64,000 nucleotides of DNA from Trematomus loennbergii (taxonomy: Eukaryota > Chordata > Actinopteri > Perciformes > Nototheniidae). Below are positions 27,225 through 40,318 of the stretch, one piece after another (position 1 is the first letter of the stretch; the number at the start of each line of letters is the position of its first letter). The position numbers were made by a program, and so were the translations under genes. The stretch spans positions 15,460,434 to 15,524,433 of the forward strand of contig JAAOOA010000033.1 in assembly GCA_012861695.1 (NCBI GenBank), written 5' to 3'. The notes below the pieces were generated by a model. That model did no database searches. It saw only the letters and a list, made by a program, of their open reading frames with translations, and was not told the origin of the DNA.

Positions 27225-28244
27225 TTAAAGGAAACCTATCATGCTATATTTAAATGATATATTGTAGGGCCATACCTATATAAGGTATATTTATACGTTT
27301 CTGTTTTCAAAATACCAAACAGATCATGCATTTTAGCCATGCCTCATTTCGCTCTATGTGCTGTTTGCTGTCTACTGGGCTGATTCTGTGAGCTGTAGCT
27401 GACCACGCCCCCCTGCAGGAGAGGGGAGCCGTGCTCTGATCAAGTCAAGAGGGGGAGAAAAAGAAGATCTCCGTCCTCCGTGTTTTATTTATATATACAG
27501 TCTATGGTTTTATTATATTATTATAGGCCTATAGAGTCATTATTCATTTGTTTTAAAGCTCAATAAATAACAAAGAAGACCTTTGACCGGCACTTTTCTA
27601 ATTTTGTCCGGAAGATTTAAACTTTAACGGACATCTTGACCGGCGAAAGAAACTGAAACTGAAACTCTGCCGCACGGTCCCCTCGTTCCTTGGAAGAGGC
27701 GGAGAGGTGGGTGTTTGTCATCTGATGGTGGACTAACAGTGCTTACAGAATTACAGTGCTTGCCTCCACGGGGAGGGATTGCATTGAATTAAAGCAGCGG
27801 GAGCAAACGCTTGCCTCTGGGAGGGAGAAAAAAGCCACAGCGGAGAATAAACAGAAGGGTAACCATGGTAACTATGGGCGGGAAGTCTTCTTCGCTGCTT
27901 TTGTGGCAGACTACAGCGCCACTTACAGGCCTGGCATATGTACTACAGCGTCGCCAGCGCTTTCGAGCGGCAATGGCCGGCCGTGGCCCAACCCCACATT
28001 CCCCTGATAGGTGGAGAGTTGGCCCAATAGCCGTAGCGCCACTGTCCTGACGTCAGGACAGTGTTCAAATCTGGATCAGTTTTTATCAGATCCGTTGCAG
28101 CCCCTTTTTTAGAGATTTGGGTATGGAGGAAAATAGAGAGGGTTGTGTTTTCTGACACTTGGTGAGTTCCCTGGAACACCGGGGACACATATTCATGTAT
28201 AAAAGACGTACACAAGTGCATTTTGCATGATAGGTCCCCTTTAA
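27225..28244. mobile_element. 1-kb TTAA-flanked non-autonomous DNA transposon
   Basis: The left boundary is TTAA (27225-27228) followed by aggaaacctatcatgc. The right boundary is gcatgataggtcccct followed by TTAA (28241-28244). The ends are inverted repeats of about 16 bp with two mismatches, flanked by identical TTAA, the target duplication typical of piggyBac-type elements. The interior has no transposase, so it is non-autonomous. It carries a GC-rich centre (about 27400-27970) and a perfect 24-bp palindrome at 28040-28063. Open frames at 27756-28050 are short, overlap one another and have no recognisable product. Superfamily assignment rests on the TTAA alone. Confidence 0.75.
28040..28063. 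repeat. Perfect 24-bp palindrome centred on TGACGTCA
   Basis: The left half cactgtcctgac is the exact reverse complement of the right half gtcaggacagtg. The centre is TGACGTCA, the full consensus CRE for CREB/ATF dimers. It lies inside the TTAA-flanked transposon, so any regulatory role would be transposon-borne. Confidence 0.85.
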
Positions 28245-31200
28245 CTAATAATGAATGGTAGGTTGCTTTGTTAAAGTGAACACCATATTTCTATTCACAT
28301 TAATGAAAGTTATCCGTCAACCACCATAAGAGTCTGTTTTCGAGGAACATAAGTCAATGGCAAATGAAAAACAAGTCCCTTTAAATGGGAAACATTACTA
28401 GATACAGAAAATAGAGCCTAGTTTCCTAAAAACTATGTGCAATAGCATAAAACCAAGTTGTTTTTTGGAGTGCATGCAAAGGGCCATGAGTGAGATTTAA
28501 ACCCAGGCAATGCAATAAGGACTCTGTGATGTAATTTTGTTGGAGACAGGGTTAGAAAGGGACATACTGTACATTGATTAATTACCACCCCTTCATCCCA
28601 TGAGAACTGCGTATTATACTTAACCTGTAGTTTAACCCTATAAGATACAAATAGCAGAGTGACTTAATGATATACTCTACACTTTACCACATTTCACTAT
28701 ACTGTATATTGTAAAACAGGACCAAGTTGTGGGCTACACAGCCTCATCATGCATCTCTTGTCAGAAGTATTGGTGGTGTCCAGATGGCCATTGTTTAAAA
28801 AAAAACTAACCATCAAAACGCTTAACTGTAAATGTCATAACAAATGTCTGTTATCAGAAAAAAAACATTAAAGGATTAATTCTTCCTTCTACAATGCCAT
28901 TCATCGACTGTTTATTGCGAGGCTGCGTTTACAGCTACCTCATGATGCTGGGTTATAACATTTTACCAATCAAATAAACACAATGGCACTGGATTTTCAT
29001 TGCAAAGCAGCACAAGGCGGACAGTTTTGCAAGCTTGTACTGTACATTGATAAGATGGGAAATCCATTATGTGTATTATGTTTGGGCAACTGCAGGTATT
29101 TGCCCCAGTCCTGAAACCTTCATCAGTGTTTAGGAATACCAAGTCCAGAGGTTATTTAAGTGATTATTAATTGAAGCCACTAATGTTGAGGGACACTCCC
29201 AGGACTCAAGGCTTTTAGCAAGTCTTTGTCAACACCACCTGAGTAACACTTTAAACTGGGTAAAGAGAATTAGGCTCAAAAACCTTTTATAAGTCTTTGA
29301 GATATGTGTCCATCTTACTTCCATGTCTCTGCTATATTTCATACAAACAACATGCTACAAGCCATTTGAAAGATCATTGACCTTTCCATCTTTCCTTTGA
29401 GTTGTTTTCAGAAGGGTCCACGTTTAGATGCTTCCTATGATACAACTACCCAGGATAGAAGCTTTCTAGATTGTTCAACTTTGAACAACATCAGTAGCCC
29501 TGGGCCCTAAAACATAATGCCCTGTTACCCTCCACCTGCTCCTTATTGTCCCTAACTTTCCTCCACACATGTGTATGCCCATCTGATCCAGCACCAACAC
29601 ACGTATACACACAGTTAGGTAGAGGTAGAAGATTGCTATGCCTCCAAGTCTTCAATCCGGCATCAAAGCATTTCTTCCCTCACCAGTAATGGCGAACACA
29701 CATACAAACAACCTAATGGAGCTTGTCTGACATGGAGTGGAGCCTTTGTTTCCTGATGAGACTATTTCCTGCACCACTCTGCAGCTTCCTCTTGGTGTTT
29801 GTCTCCCTGATCTGTCATTGGCTAAAAGAGACGGAAGGATATGGTTCAAAAGCTTTTAGGTAAATGTTACTTATCTCTGTTCTTAATGTTGACTCTGCTG
29901 CAACGTGAACGATCACAAGGTTGCTATCCTCTCTATATGGCTGGGACTGTTGTGCAGTTCACAATGCACGTTTACTCGTACATTTAATACAACACCCCCA
30001 CACTGAGCTCACTTGTTACTGACCCCCATTTGACCTATTAAAGGGGAATGTTTGCTGTATGCAGTCCAGCTGAATGAATCCATTTATTGCCTTGTTAGGG
30101 CCTTGAAAGCACTGACATAATTGCCTGAAAAGCTTTGATCCAATGGATTTTTAGTAATTAAACAAATGTTGCCAGCTGGAACTTTATAACCCTACAGCCC
30201 ACTCAATGGTTTTGAGCTACGGAGGAAGAGCAGAGGCAGGCGGGGGGCTGCAATTATCAGAGTGAAGCATACAGGCCAATTTTGACAGACAAGTACAAAA
30301 TCTTTAATCTTTTTTAAAGCTAATTGCAATATATTTTGTCAGTTGTTTTGTCGAAGTCAGGCATCTTTAGGCCTTTAACCTTATGCTTAGCTTCTTCACA
30401 ATACAAGCAAACAGAGAGGTGCATTGATCATGTGTGGGCAAAAAGATAATGAGACCATGGGATCAATGTAGCAAATCTATGTAATCAATGAATGAATGGA
30501 CAAACAAATCAGTGTGTAGGTGTGTCAATTAGTACAAACCAGCCATGGCAAATGTGAAACAAGGAGAGGGAGTGAAAGGACATAGTGCTGAGGGTGTGAC
30601 TAATTCATAGGTAATAAAGAGAAAGAGCTAATCAATGAACTAATTAAAATGTATTAATGATGAGCAAAGTAAGGCACGTAGAACTTAGAAGAGATTCATA
30701 TTATTATTAGTATACCATTAGCCAACAGTCAGGTAAACAGCATGGGCCCAGAACTAATTACGTTTACTCCATCATGCTTTTTGACGTATTGAAACTTATG
30801 GATATTATAATGAATTACATTCAAATACACAGGTGCTGATCAGTTTCACTGGAAATCAAATATTTTGTTTAGCCATCAATCAAACATATACATAATTGAT
30901 TGACCACACGATGATTCATTTCTATAAATATAAATCTGTATGTGAATGCAGAATCTGTAGGCAACAGGACCAGATTTTGATAGCGGAAGTGTTATGTTTA
31001 CTGTCTGTATTCCAAGTAGTACTAACCAATCATGTTTGAGTGGGCTTTTGTTAATATCAGGATAACAGTCCAAGAGGAGACTAAACAGGAGGAATTTGTT
31101 AATATGCAATCACTGAGGTTAATCACACAACTACTTAGCTTTTTGTAAGCTTGGCTACTCCAGTCTCGAGTTGCTTATCAGACTGCAAACAGTGAGCAGC

Positions 31201-31823
31201 GCAGAGAAAGTAGTCTTGGTCTTGGTTATCTGCTGGCTACACCAGACACCAGAAATATTAGCTGTTGCTCCTACAGGCTAAATAGTTTTTAGACCTGAAG
31301 GTTCTTCGGTGATAAATGGAAGTAGTAATCCCCACAACATTTAATGTACTTGTTTTATTTTTTGGTTGCTGTCATTTTTACATACATGAGTGGATCGTCT
31401 TAGCCCCAAACTTGAGTAAGCTAAAGCTGAAAACATCCACATATTAAAAAAATCTTGGCATCACATGACCCCCCAATCTGTCTGATCTTTCAGGGACTAC
31501 ACTAATTCACATTTTCCCCAGTAAAAAGGGATTTGACTGCAGACTGAACAGACGTCGCTGATGAATGCCATGGTGTTTGCAGTGGGACAAGCTTCAGCTG
31601 AAGCACTGCGCTGCACAGGACTTCCAGCAGCTAATCCACCTTGTTGGCCAGGATAGCTACATTCTTGTCCAAAACCAACGACATGAGCCCTAAATGCTGG
31701 CTGAGCTCAATCCAGGCTGGCTCAAAACTGCTGCCACCGTCTGCTGGAGGGCAATGCATTGCAAATACAGTTTATATAACAGTATCCACAGCAGAAACAG
31801 GAATTAGCTGTGCGTGCAAGTTT
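28245..31823. other. Unique intronic DNA, no gene seen
   Basis: AT-rich sequence with short A runs near 28796-28805 and 28858-28865. No exon, SINE or transposon is recognised. Short open frames (for example 29652-29849 and 30876-31109 on the minus strand) lack splice context. Confidence 0.45.
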
Positions 31824-31890
31824 AAGGCAAGGCAAGTTTATTTATAGAGCACTTTTCTGTACGCGACAATTCAAAATGCTTTACAAAACG
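31824..31890. repeat. Short interspersed repeat fragment
   Basis: The sequence aaggcaaggcaagtttattt, followed about 40 bases later by tcaaaatgctttacaaaa, matches a 3'-tail fragment common in fish genomes (gcaaggcaagtttattt...attcaaagtgctttac, from memory). The orientation is probably minus. Only the tail is present. Confidence 0.6.
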
Positions 31891-34800
31891 AATTAAAATA
31901 CTTTTTAAGATTTTTAAATGCAGATTGAAATGTATTATCAAAATCACATTTGCTTTAATATCAGTAGTGCAGACATGAACTGCCTGATTCTACTGTTACA
32001 GGAATATGAACCTATACTTAACAGCAGACACAAAGATAACTCTGTTTGTCGAAGCAGAGAGTTATTCCCTGTGGTTTCTTTGACAATGATATGGACTGGC
32101 TTGCACAGGGGAACCTTTTTCTCATTTTATGAATTATGGAGAGACAGACACCCCTGCTGGGTGGTGCATCCTTAGCAGTGAAATATGTCCTCTGTCTTTG
32201 TCATGGCTGGGTGGGGATTGTGATATAATGACACAGAATTAATTTAATCTCAACATGCCCTGGCTTTCTCATACATACATCAGCCATGTCCTAGTGTAGG
32301 ACTTCGAGTTGTGGAAAAAAAGACAAGCGGTGAGAGGTGGTGGAAAACTACAAGCTGCTATCAGGCACCTGCTCCATATATCTCCCAGCTTCCTTTTTCA
32401 CGTCCCTTATCCAGACCATCATTCTCTCACCTCATATCCTGTTTGCCTTTCTTCCACCGTAGCATGCTTCAACACATCCATCCTGTTTCATTCCATCTTT
32501 CTAACTCGCCCTCCCTCCCACCAAACCCTTTCTCCCTCCCTGTCTCTCTTTCTCCCGGGAGGTGAGCACAATCTCATTAGCCACTGCTGGATGAGGCGTC
32601 CTCTCCTCTCAGGTTCAAGGTGATGGAAGATTAGGCCGTTTGGCCTCAGCTCATTCTGTATTCACACTGCGTTACTTGCTGCCCGTGAACACCAAATTAC
32701 ATTGAACCTGGGGAGTCTAACTCCATTAATTTTAAATGGAAGATTAATTTAACAATATGCAGCAGATATTTGTTACAAACCCATCATGTAAAAGTGACGT
32801 TTGGCTATAAATTTGCAGGAGGCGCAGTCTGGCTGCCGGGGCTGCGGCACGAATAAATCACAGCCATTTATAGCTAATCTGTATTTTCAGATGTGTGCAT
32901 GGACGGTAACACACATTTCCAAAGTATGCAATGTGTGTACACACAAAAACATTATATGTAGTAGATCAAAATGTTTACGTCCTTTACAAAAATCTGTACA
33001 CCGTCACCTTGAAATATATTAGTTTAAAAAGCAAATCTGTCAATGCTAGATGGATATACCAGCAATGCAATATATACGGAAACGCTGCTGTCTTGTGTAA
33101 CAACTAGTATGGCAATCAAATATATTAGGAACCGAACATATTTACAGAGGTAATTACGAATATTTGGATTGCAATTATCTTTTCTTTAAATGCTTACTCA
33201 TGACACAGTAGTGTCTTGTACTCTTTCCTATACAAATAATAGGCTCTGTCACCCTAAGCCATGCATATATGCTGTACATTCAGAGCTGCCAAGCACACAG
33301 ACTCAGAGAAGTGGCAGAGACAGAAGGCAGACATCCATTTTATCTAAAAGGCCAATATTCTTTGCTGGCAGCTGACTGAAGCTCCCCTGGAACGCCACAT
33401 AAAGCTTACCCAAATGGCCTCGCTGCGGCCTCAACATGTCAGCCTGAGATATGCACATCAGTGCTCTGTGACAGTAACTCCTGATCGTATTACACACCTC
33501 AGCAGTGCTCATGTCCCATTACCACCACCCAGCCCTGCCTGACTGTGATTACCCCTCCTGCACATACACATCCACTGATAGCTATAATGTGTAAGTGAAA
33601 CAGTCATCTTCAAGGGGAGAGGAAAAAGGTATGGTGGTGGTGGCGATAGTTGGGGTGGGGGGTGTTGTATTAGAATGGGAGCTAGGTGGTTGTGGGGGTA
33701 AAATGATTTAATGCTAATCCTCTTAGATGGGGTGAGACTTTGAATTTTAGCTCTAAATCACCGCTAAGTCCCACCCCCCACCTCTTGCCAGAGAGCGTGC
33801 CTTGCCTCCGACTCATCTTTTGGCTCTTTAATGTGAAATTTCTTCGGGGAGCACGCAGCCTAATTAGAGGAATTGATAACCTCACCGCTTATTAACGAGG
33901 CCAATACATTTCAAAGTCATTAAAGATAACCATGGCAATAAGTCTGGCTATAAGCATCACTAGGTTTCACAGCCGGCTTGCCGACGTTGTAAAAAGTGGA
34001 GAAGAAGAGGAGGTTGAGGGTGAGGGGTAGGGGGGGTGGGTGTCATTCTCACTCAGTCAACTGTAAATGCTGGGTTATTGGAATCTTTAAAACAGCCAGT
34101 GAGGAGAATGACATGATCAAATCTCCCCTTCCCTCAGAGTTAATGAAGAATTAGGGTTCCCATTTGCCGCATTAGATGGATCACGGGAGGTTTGGGCATC
34201 GTGAAAAGTGTGTTTGACAACGGTGTCAATTTAGCCACAGCAGAGCTCACAGGCCCGTGGCAGAACATCATTCACAACTGTCATAACCACTTATCTTTCT
34301 CATTGTCACAAAACCAACAAAATTCAGGTCAGGATTTTTTCCCCCTCACTTGCCTTTCTTCATTACGATTTTCCACACTATGCTGGAGCTAGATGCCTGT
34401 GGAGACAGCCTATTCCTTAAGAGCACATCTGGACAGAATTTTCACCACTTTTAGCTACATGATATTAAATCCATGCATGAGTCACTATTAAAAAATTCGA
34501 CTTGCTGCCCACATGAGGAATATGGGTATGGATTGATAATCTGATCTCTGATTAGCGATAGTGATACTGTTCTCTATCATCATATTGATGCAGTCACATT
34601 CTGCAGGAGAGCCACCTTTCACACATTTACACAGCCATGCAGATCATCACATTGGGGAAATGCATCATTATTACAATACAAGATAAGATGATCAAATGGC
34701 ATACAGAAAATCATATTAAGGTGCTCAGCTCAATGCTTTCCTGGGGAGTTTAAGCGGTCAAGCCCTATAACAATCACATTACTCATGGCTCTCAAAGTTG

Positions 34801-37800
34801 GGGCAGAGGAGTGTAACAAAACACATATTTATGCAGCTGAGAGTGACATGCCAGCTGTTATGTGCTGCATGCTGGCCAGGGGAAGTGATGAGCGCCTGCA
34901 CCAACACCAGAACAGCTAATGACCCAGACATGCATCAAACACCAGCTTCTTGGTGAGGTGGAAAACCTTCACTGTTACAAAGAGGCATTTCATCACATTT
35001 CTCTTACCATGCCAATAAAGCACACACACATATGCCTAGTAGCTCATCAGGACACAATCAAGTCAGCAGTTACTTATGTGAAAACTCTCACTGCAACATC
35101 AATATAAAACTGAAATATCTTCAAATGAATTACAACAGCAGAATTATCAGTGCAATTGAGTTTCAAATGGAAGCTGAAACTCTTTTTACCCAGCCACATG
35201 CAAATGCTCAAATTGTGCAGTAACATCCACAGAGAAATGAATAAGGGCCTGATTTGTTAACTAACGAGCTAAAGCACATTGATAACCCAACTAAATAGTA
35301 CTTTACCTAAATCCAAAGAGCCGATCTAGAGGTTTTTCCTGTGGTCCTTCAGTATTCTCCTGGCTGCAAATCCTTTGCCACTTCACCATTTAGCTGCAGT
35401 GCTTCTAATTTGCTGTCATACTAACAGGCTGTAAGAGCAACACTGAGTGTGTTGTAATTAATCAGAGCAATCAAATGAAAGCCCTGTCTGGATTGGACAT
35501 TCACAATAATTAGCCTTATTAGGAGGAGCCACCACAGGGCTTTACTAAATTATTTTCACAGAAGGCACTACCAATTTTCTTCCTCCGTTAATTTACAGCA
35601 TAAAGAATAAGGTAAGTCCACACATTGAAACTGTTTTGTAGCCAACAGTGAAATATCCAGGTGCACTAGCTGCAGTCATTTGATACATTATGGCAACTAT
35701 TTGGTTTTGGGGCTGTTGTTCTTGCCTATCTTGAAAGGGAAAAGATGAGTAGAGTACGAAGAGGCAACATTAAAGAAGATGGTAGTCAAGAAGAATTATT
35801 CATCAAAGGATCTGTGTAATATTTAGGTAACCACTTTTTCTTGAAGAAATTCACATGGACAGGGCTCCGAGTGATGCATCAGAGTACAAGACCACATTCA
35901 AATCTAAATGATTGATCTTTTCTTGAAGTGATACCTGACTGTCAAGAGCAAACTAATGCTAGAGTATAAACCTATATGATCATATTTGTCCTCCATCTAA
36001 ACATCTAATCCATATGACTGCGTAAAAGCAATCTTTTGGCGGAAGATAAAATGCTACTAAGTGCTTTGAAACGCTATAAAGAATCAATACTAGTTACTAT
36101 TCTGCATAACGATTAGCAAGTGCTTAAGATTTGTCTCAAAAATAAGTACTTTTAAGCATAAGATAAGCAAGTATACACAACTACCCTAAAGACTAAATTC
36201 AATAAGCCATGCTGCAGGTAAAGGTTTTTGTACAAACACAATTAATTATTGCCTATACTGTAAACCTTCTTTCATCAGATGACTTGGACGATGCATAGTA
36301 ACTCACTGTCTACCAGCTAAATGCCTAGTTTCCACACAGTTGTGTGTCCGCAATTGCGTATAGTATACACAGTACACTGTATAAATTGTATTCTTGTGTG
36401 AGTATGAGTACGCTGTCTCTACTAAGAAGACAAATAATTGCTCATCATGTCCTATAGCCTACATTGCAGGATTTAATCTAGATATTTCTAGGCTAGCTTC
36501 ATCAATGTGAACCAACGTTGTTAGTTTACCACCATGCTGTAGCATATTGCATCTGATATAGCTAAATGTTCTCTGTGCAGTGGGCTGGTGGGGACACACA
36601 ATGTGAAGCGGTATAAGAAACTATGATTCACCGTCTGCACTTCCAAAGGAAAAGAAGATGTTAGGGGATGAATCTGCATTTTGATATTGATTCGATAAAG
36701 TGGTAAGTGTTAGTGTGTGATTTTTCCATGGTGTATAATTGCACCCACACATTAAAAGGGCACGTAGTTTGATATATTTCAAATAGATTTAACATAGCAG
36801 ACAGCTTTAAATTGACTGCAGGAATAATTAATAATGACATCATTAGACGTTAACCTTTGGGTCAGTGCCTTTTAAAATCATCAATAACACATATATAAAG
36901 ATTTCAATATGAATGTGATTTATGATTATAAGTCAATGACATATATTCATTAACTTTTGAATGCTATGGTCCTTATAGCACATTTAACAGGACCTTTTTG
37001 CTTTTTGCATGAAAAGTGGTTTCCTTCCGAAGTCTTTCTCCATTGAGTGCCAATTAGCTGCAATTCAAAATGGCACAGCTTTTCTTTCAGATTGAGGAAT
37101 AATATGGCTTCCGCCAAAGGTTTGGCCCTAACTGGGTCTCTGGAGGCTCCCATGATCTCCCCTCCCTCCATCCATAACTCAACAACACCTTCTGGGACTG
37201 GCTTTCCACTTTTTTAACCTCCGAGCTCATTATCAGAAGTCTCCAGGGTGCACTGCGAACCAGAGACAGGAATTAGGATTCGCTCGGAACACTCACAACC
37301 AGAAATGGATGATACCAGGCGAAGAGATCAGTAGCGCAAGGAGCCCAAGGGATTACAGCAACTTGCAGAGTAAGGCGCTTTATATATTTAGCATTGCACC
37401 TGCTATGTTTTAGCCTGCTGAGGTGCAATATGGAGGAAGCAGCTCTCCTTTTGGCAGTCATTTGAAATGATAAAGAACTGCTGTGCCTCTATGGATTGAT
37501 GCTATCGCCATCCTAAAGTCAGTGGTGGAGCATGGTACCTCCAGTAAGCTGTGCACCTGTGCAAGACTTGAAGTTTTACAAGAAAAAGTAGGATTCGTTA
37601 TCATTAAGCTAGGGTTATAGAAAGGAATTAGTGCTACCCGTCACTGACACGTAACTGCTGCTGTAGTAAATCTCAACATAATGTTAACAGGTGTTTTTAA
37701 TGGTCTATGTTTACTTTCAGAATCAAGCATGAATAAGAGATTACTTCTTTTCTGAGGCTCAGAAACATTGGTTTTATGCCGGGTTTAGGCTATTCAATAT

Positions 37801-38049
37801 TTTTGTTGACTTGGCAAAGAGACATGGTATACAACATGTTGGTCATCAACCAGTCAAAGCTTGCCATCTTTCATGACACACGTGATGTCATTGTGAAGGA
37901 GGAGCTATCACCTGATTTCCAAGAATGTGGAACAGTAGGAGTGTGTTTGATGCTGGCTGTTTTATGAAAATAAAATGACTGACCTTTCCTCTGTGTCACA
38001 GTTCAACCTGCCGCACTAAATACATACTACTATAGTATTGGGAGTAGTG
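31891..38049. other. Unique intronic DNA, no gene seen
   Basis: Contains a pyrimidine-rich stretch near 32390-32560, a G/T-rich patch at about 33615-33700 and a G-quadruplex motif at 34018-34040. A candidate conserved-looking block at about 33690-34200 has TAAT patches. No exon is recognised. Confidence 0.45.
34018..34040 (+). other. G-quadruplex motif
   Basis: Four G runs (3, 4, 7 and 3 bases) are separated by loops of 3, 2 and 1 bases, meeting the usual G3+N1-7 rule. It is on the plus strand, opposite the auts2 sense strand, so the gene's transcript would be C-rich here. Confidence 0.7.
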
Positions 38050-38260
38050 GGAGGGTGTGGCTCAGTGGAATTGTGCGCTGAATTTAGTGCGCGAACTTTG
38101 AATCACGGGGTAGCAAGTTCGAGTCCCACTGCAGTCAGCATGTCGTTGTGTCCCTGGGCAAGACACTTCACCCTAAATTGTTCCTGTGGGGATTGTCCAC
38201 AGTACTCAATATGTAAGTCGCTTTGGATAAAAGCGTCTAACAAGTGACATGTAATGTAGT
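38050..38260 (+). mobile_element. tRNA-derived SINE, copy A
   Basis: The head carries an A box (tgtggctcagtgg) and a B box (gcaagttcgagtccc). The core reads gtgtccctgggcaagacact and the tail reads tcgctttggataaaagcgtct, then atgtaatgta. This is Pol III SINE architecture with a tail common to teleost SINEs. The copy is nearly full length and shares core and tail with the copies at 38939 and 56258. The head is not a functional tRNA gene because it lacks a complete cloverleaf. Confidence 0.85.
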
Positions 38261-38938
38261 ATATATTTTACATCATTCCTCTTTTGCTTTGCCGTGTTTA
38301 CAGTTGAATGTCATGTCATTGTAAAAGTCAATGTTGTTGTTTGGCTTATACAGTGTAGTCTGAAACAGGCAGTAAAGGTCTGGAGGTAAAACACAAAGCT
38401 TGTACCTTGTCACAAAGTTCAGAGAAGCCTCTCTTGGTTTCTGTCTTCTCATTACAGTATGACCAAGGCAAGATATTTGTTTCTTTACAAAAACTGTGAC
38501 GATGGTGGGAGCACAGGTCAGGTGAATATACCGCAAACAGTGGTCAATTTTCAGTCATCTCCAGGCACTTTATTGTTCATGCATTAACATCATTTTTCTT
38601 AACATGTTCTGCTGTCTGGATAGATCTGAGCAAATGTAAAAAAAAGTGTATAGGTTCTAAGAGGAACATCTTTTCAGGTTAACGCAATACCACGTTTTAT
38701 GAATGCCATGCGTAAAGTTAGCCGCCAAACTATGACAATCACTATAAGATAGTGGCAAAATTCGACTTCATGGTTCCCAGTGGATACATTAAGGTGATCC
38801 CTTAACCTTTTTATAGCACCATGATCAGGTCAATCTTTTAATTTGTTCAATATCTTTGACCAAAGACCTAAAAAATAGATTACATTCCCATAGCTGTACT
38901 TTGTGTTAAGCACTAATTAGCAAGTGCATGCTGACACT
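38261..38938. other. Unique spacer between two SINE copies
   Basis: About 680 bp of AT-rich sequence with no recognised exon or repeat separate two same-strand SINE copies. A short minus-strand open frame (38273-38536) has no recognisable product. Confidence 0.4.
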
Positions 38939-39140
38939 GAGGCGTGTGACGCAGTGGACTAGTGCGTTGGTGTTCGGATCAGGGGAGCACAGGTTCAAAC
39001 CCCACTGCAGTCAGCATGTCGTTGTGTCCCTGGGCAAGACACTTCACCCCAAATTGCTCCTGTGGGGATTGCCCACAGTATTGAGTATGGAAGTCGCTTT
39101 GGATAAAAGCGTCTAACAAGTGACATGTAATGTAATGTAA
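38939..39140 (+). mobile_element. tRNA-derived SINE, copy B
   Basis: Same family as the copy at 38050. The head has an A-box-like tgtgacgcagtgga and a B box caggttcaaacccc. The core gtgtccctgggcaagacact and the tail tcgctttggataaaagcgtct end in short ATGTA repeats. From the B box onward it is very close to copy A, while the 5' head differs more. The long open frame across it is fortuitous. Confidence 0.87.
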
Positions 39141-39889
39141 CAGGCCAAGCTGAACATGGTAAACATGAATTGCTTCATATCAACACATTACCATTGTCCT
39201 TGTTAGCATCTTATACTGCATATGCACCAGGTCATATGTTAATATCAGAGTGCATGCTAATGTATCATCACAATCACTGCATGTTATATTAAAACACTAA
39301 AGGGAAGTAATATAAAGGGCTGCAGCTCTGCAAAGCACGTTGTTGTCTAGCCTGAATGGACTCTCTCTAGAGCGACGTTAGTGGCAGCTAAATAAATAAT
39401 TAAAAAGACAAATAAAGCGAGAGACAAACGAGTATGAGGGTGAGAGCCTCGGAGGGGAGATCTGCTCAGATTCCCATCTTTGAATGTTGCAAATTAAATT
39501 CCCTCGTCAAGACTCTAATCATTCACAGCAGATGGGGGCTTACGCTCTGTTTTAGATCTGCGGGAATTCTAATGGTTATTGTTTCTGTTTAAATAGGGAG
39601 ATTATTGCATTTTAATAAGTCCTCCTTGGGACTTGCTGGAACAATGGAGTGCTGTGAATTACTGTAGATAGATGTAACGGCATGCAGGGGGAGAAATCAA
39701 GTTACTAAGTGTGACAAGTTGCTCTTCCTCTCTCTCCACCCGCTCCCACCCACCCTTACAGAGACGGCTGCCAGTGTATTTACCACCAAATTAAGAAGTG
39801 CCACGGGAATAATATTTTTATCCGACAGAGGGGAAGGGGAAAGGAGCTTGGCTATGGATTTTCATTAAAATGACACATCTGTTCAGCAA

Positions 39890-40150
39890 TTTCGGCAAAG
39901 TAATTCTGCTGAAAGTTTTATCAGCTAATTTTAATTATTCACTCCACTGAGTTGAATACAGGATTCATCATGTTGAATTAATACATTCAACGAGATTATT
40001 TTTCTTTCCCTTTCACTCCTAAATAGACGAAGAGAGGAGGGTGGAGTGAGGGGGGCCCCATCAACAAATTGAATTGTCATGCACTGCGGATTAAATTGTG
40101 ATTTGTTCATTACAAAAACTATATGAGCGTCTATATTTTAAAGAATTAAG
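39890..40150. promoter_or_regulatory. TAAT-rich block, possible enhancer
   Basis: Repeated ATTA/TAAT cores include gctaattttaattattc near 39925, ttgaattaataca near 39974 and ggattaaattgtg near 40088. The block is otherwise repeat-free and unique-looking. It is a candidate conserved non-coding element by texture only. Confidence 0.25.
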
Positions 40151-40240
40151 AGGCTCAGGAATCAGCGGGAGGGATTAAATATTACAATTGCTTGTAAATT
40201 TGGTGTGCCAATCCTTTACTATGCTGACTTTTTAATATAT

Positions 40241-40318
40241 ATACACAGTATATAAATATATATATAAAATATATACTGTGTATGTATGCATGTATGTATG
40301 TATGTTTGTATGTATGAA
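40241..40318. repeat. AT-rich hairpin next to (GTAT)n microsatellite
   Basis: The arms atacacagtatata (40241-40254) and tatatactgtgtat (40270-40283) are perfect 14-bp inverted repeats around an AT-rich loop of 15 bases. They run directly into interrupted GTAT/TATG units to about 40318. This is likely a replication-slippage-prone locus. Confidence 0.8.

Noticed and set aside
38928..39116. Similar 60-codon open frames at 38928-39116 and 56263-56445
   Set aside because: Their peptide similarity comes from the shared SINE sequence, not a gene family.
38050..39140. Possible tRNA genes with A and B boxes
   Set aside because: The boxes belong to SINE heads joined to the SINE core and tail; no full cloverleaf or intact anticodon arm was found.
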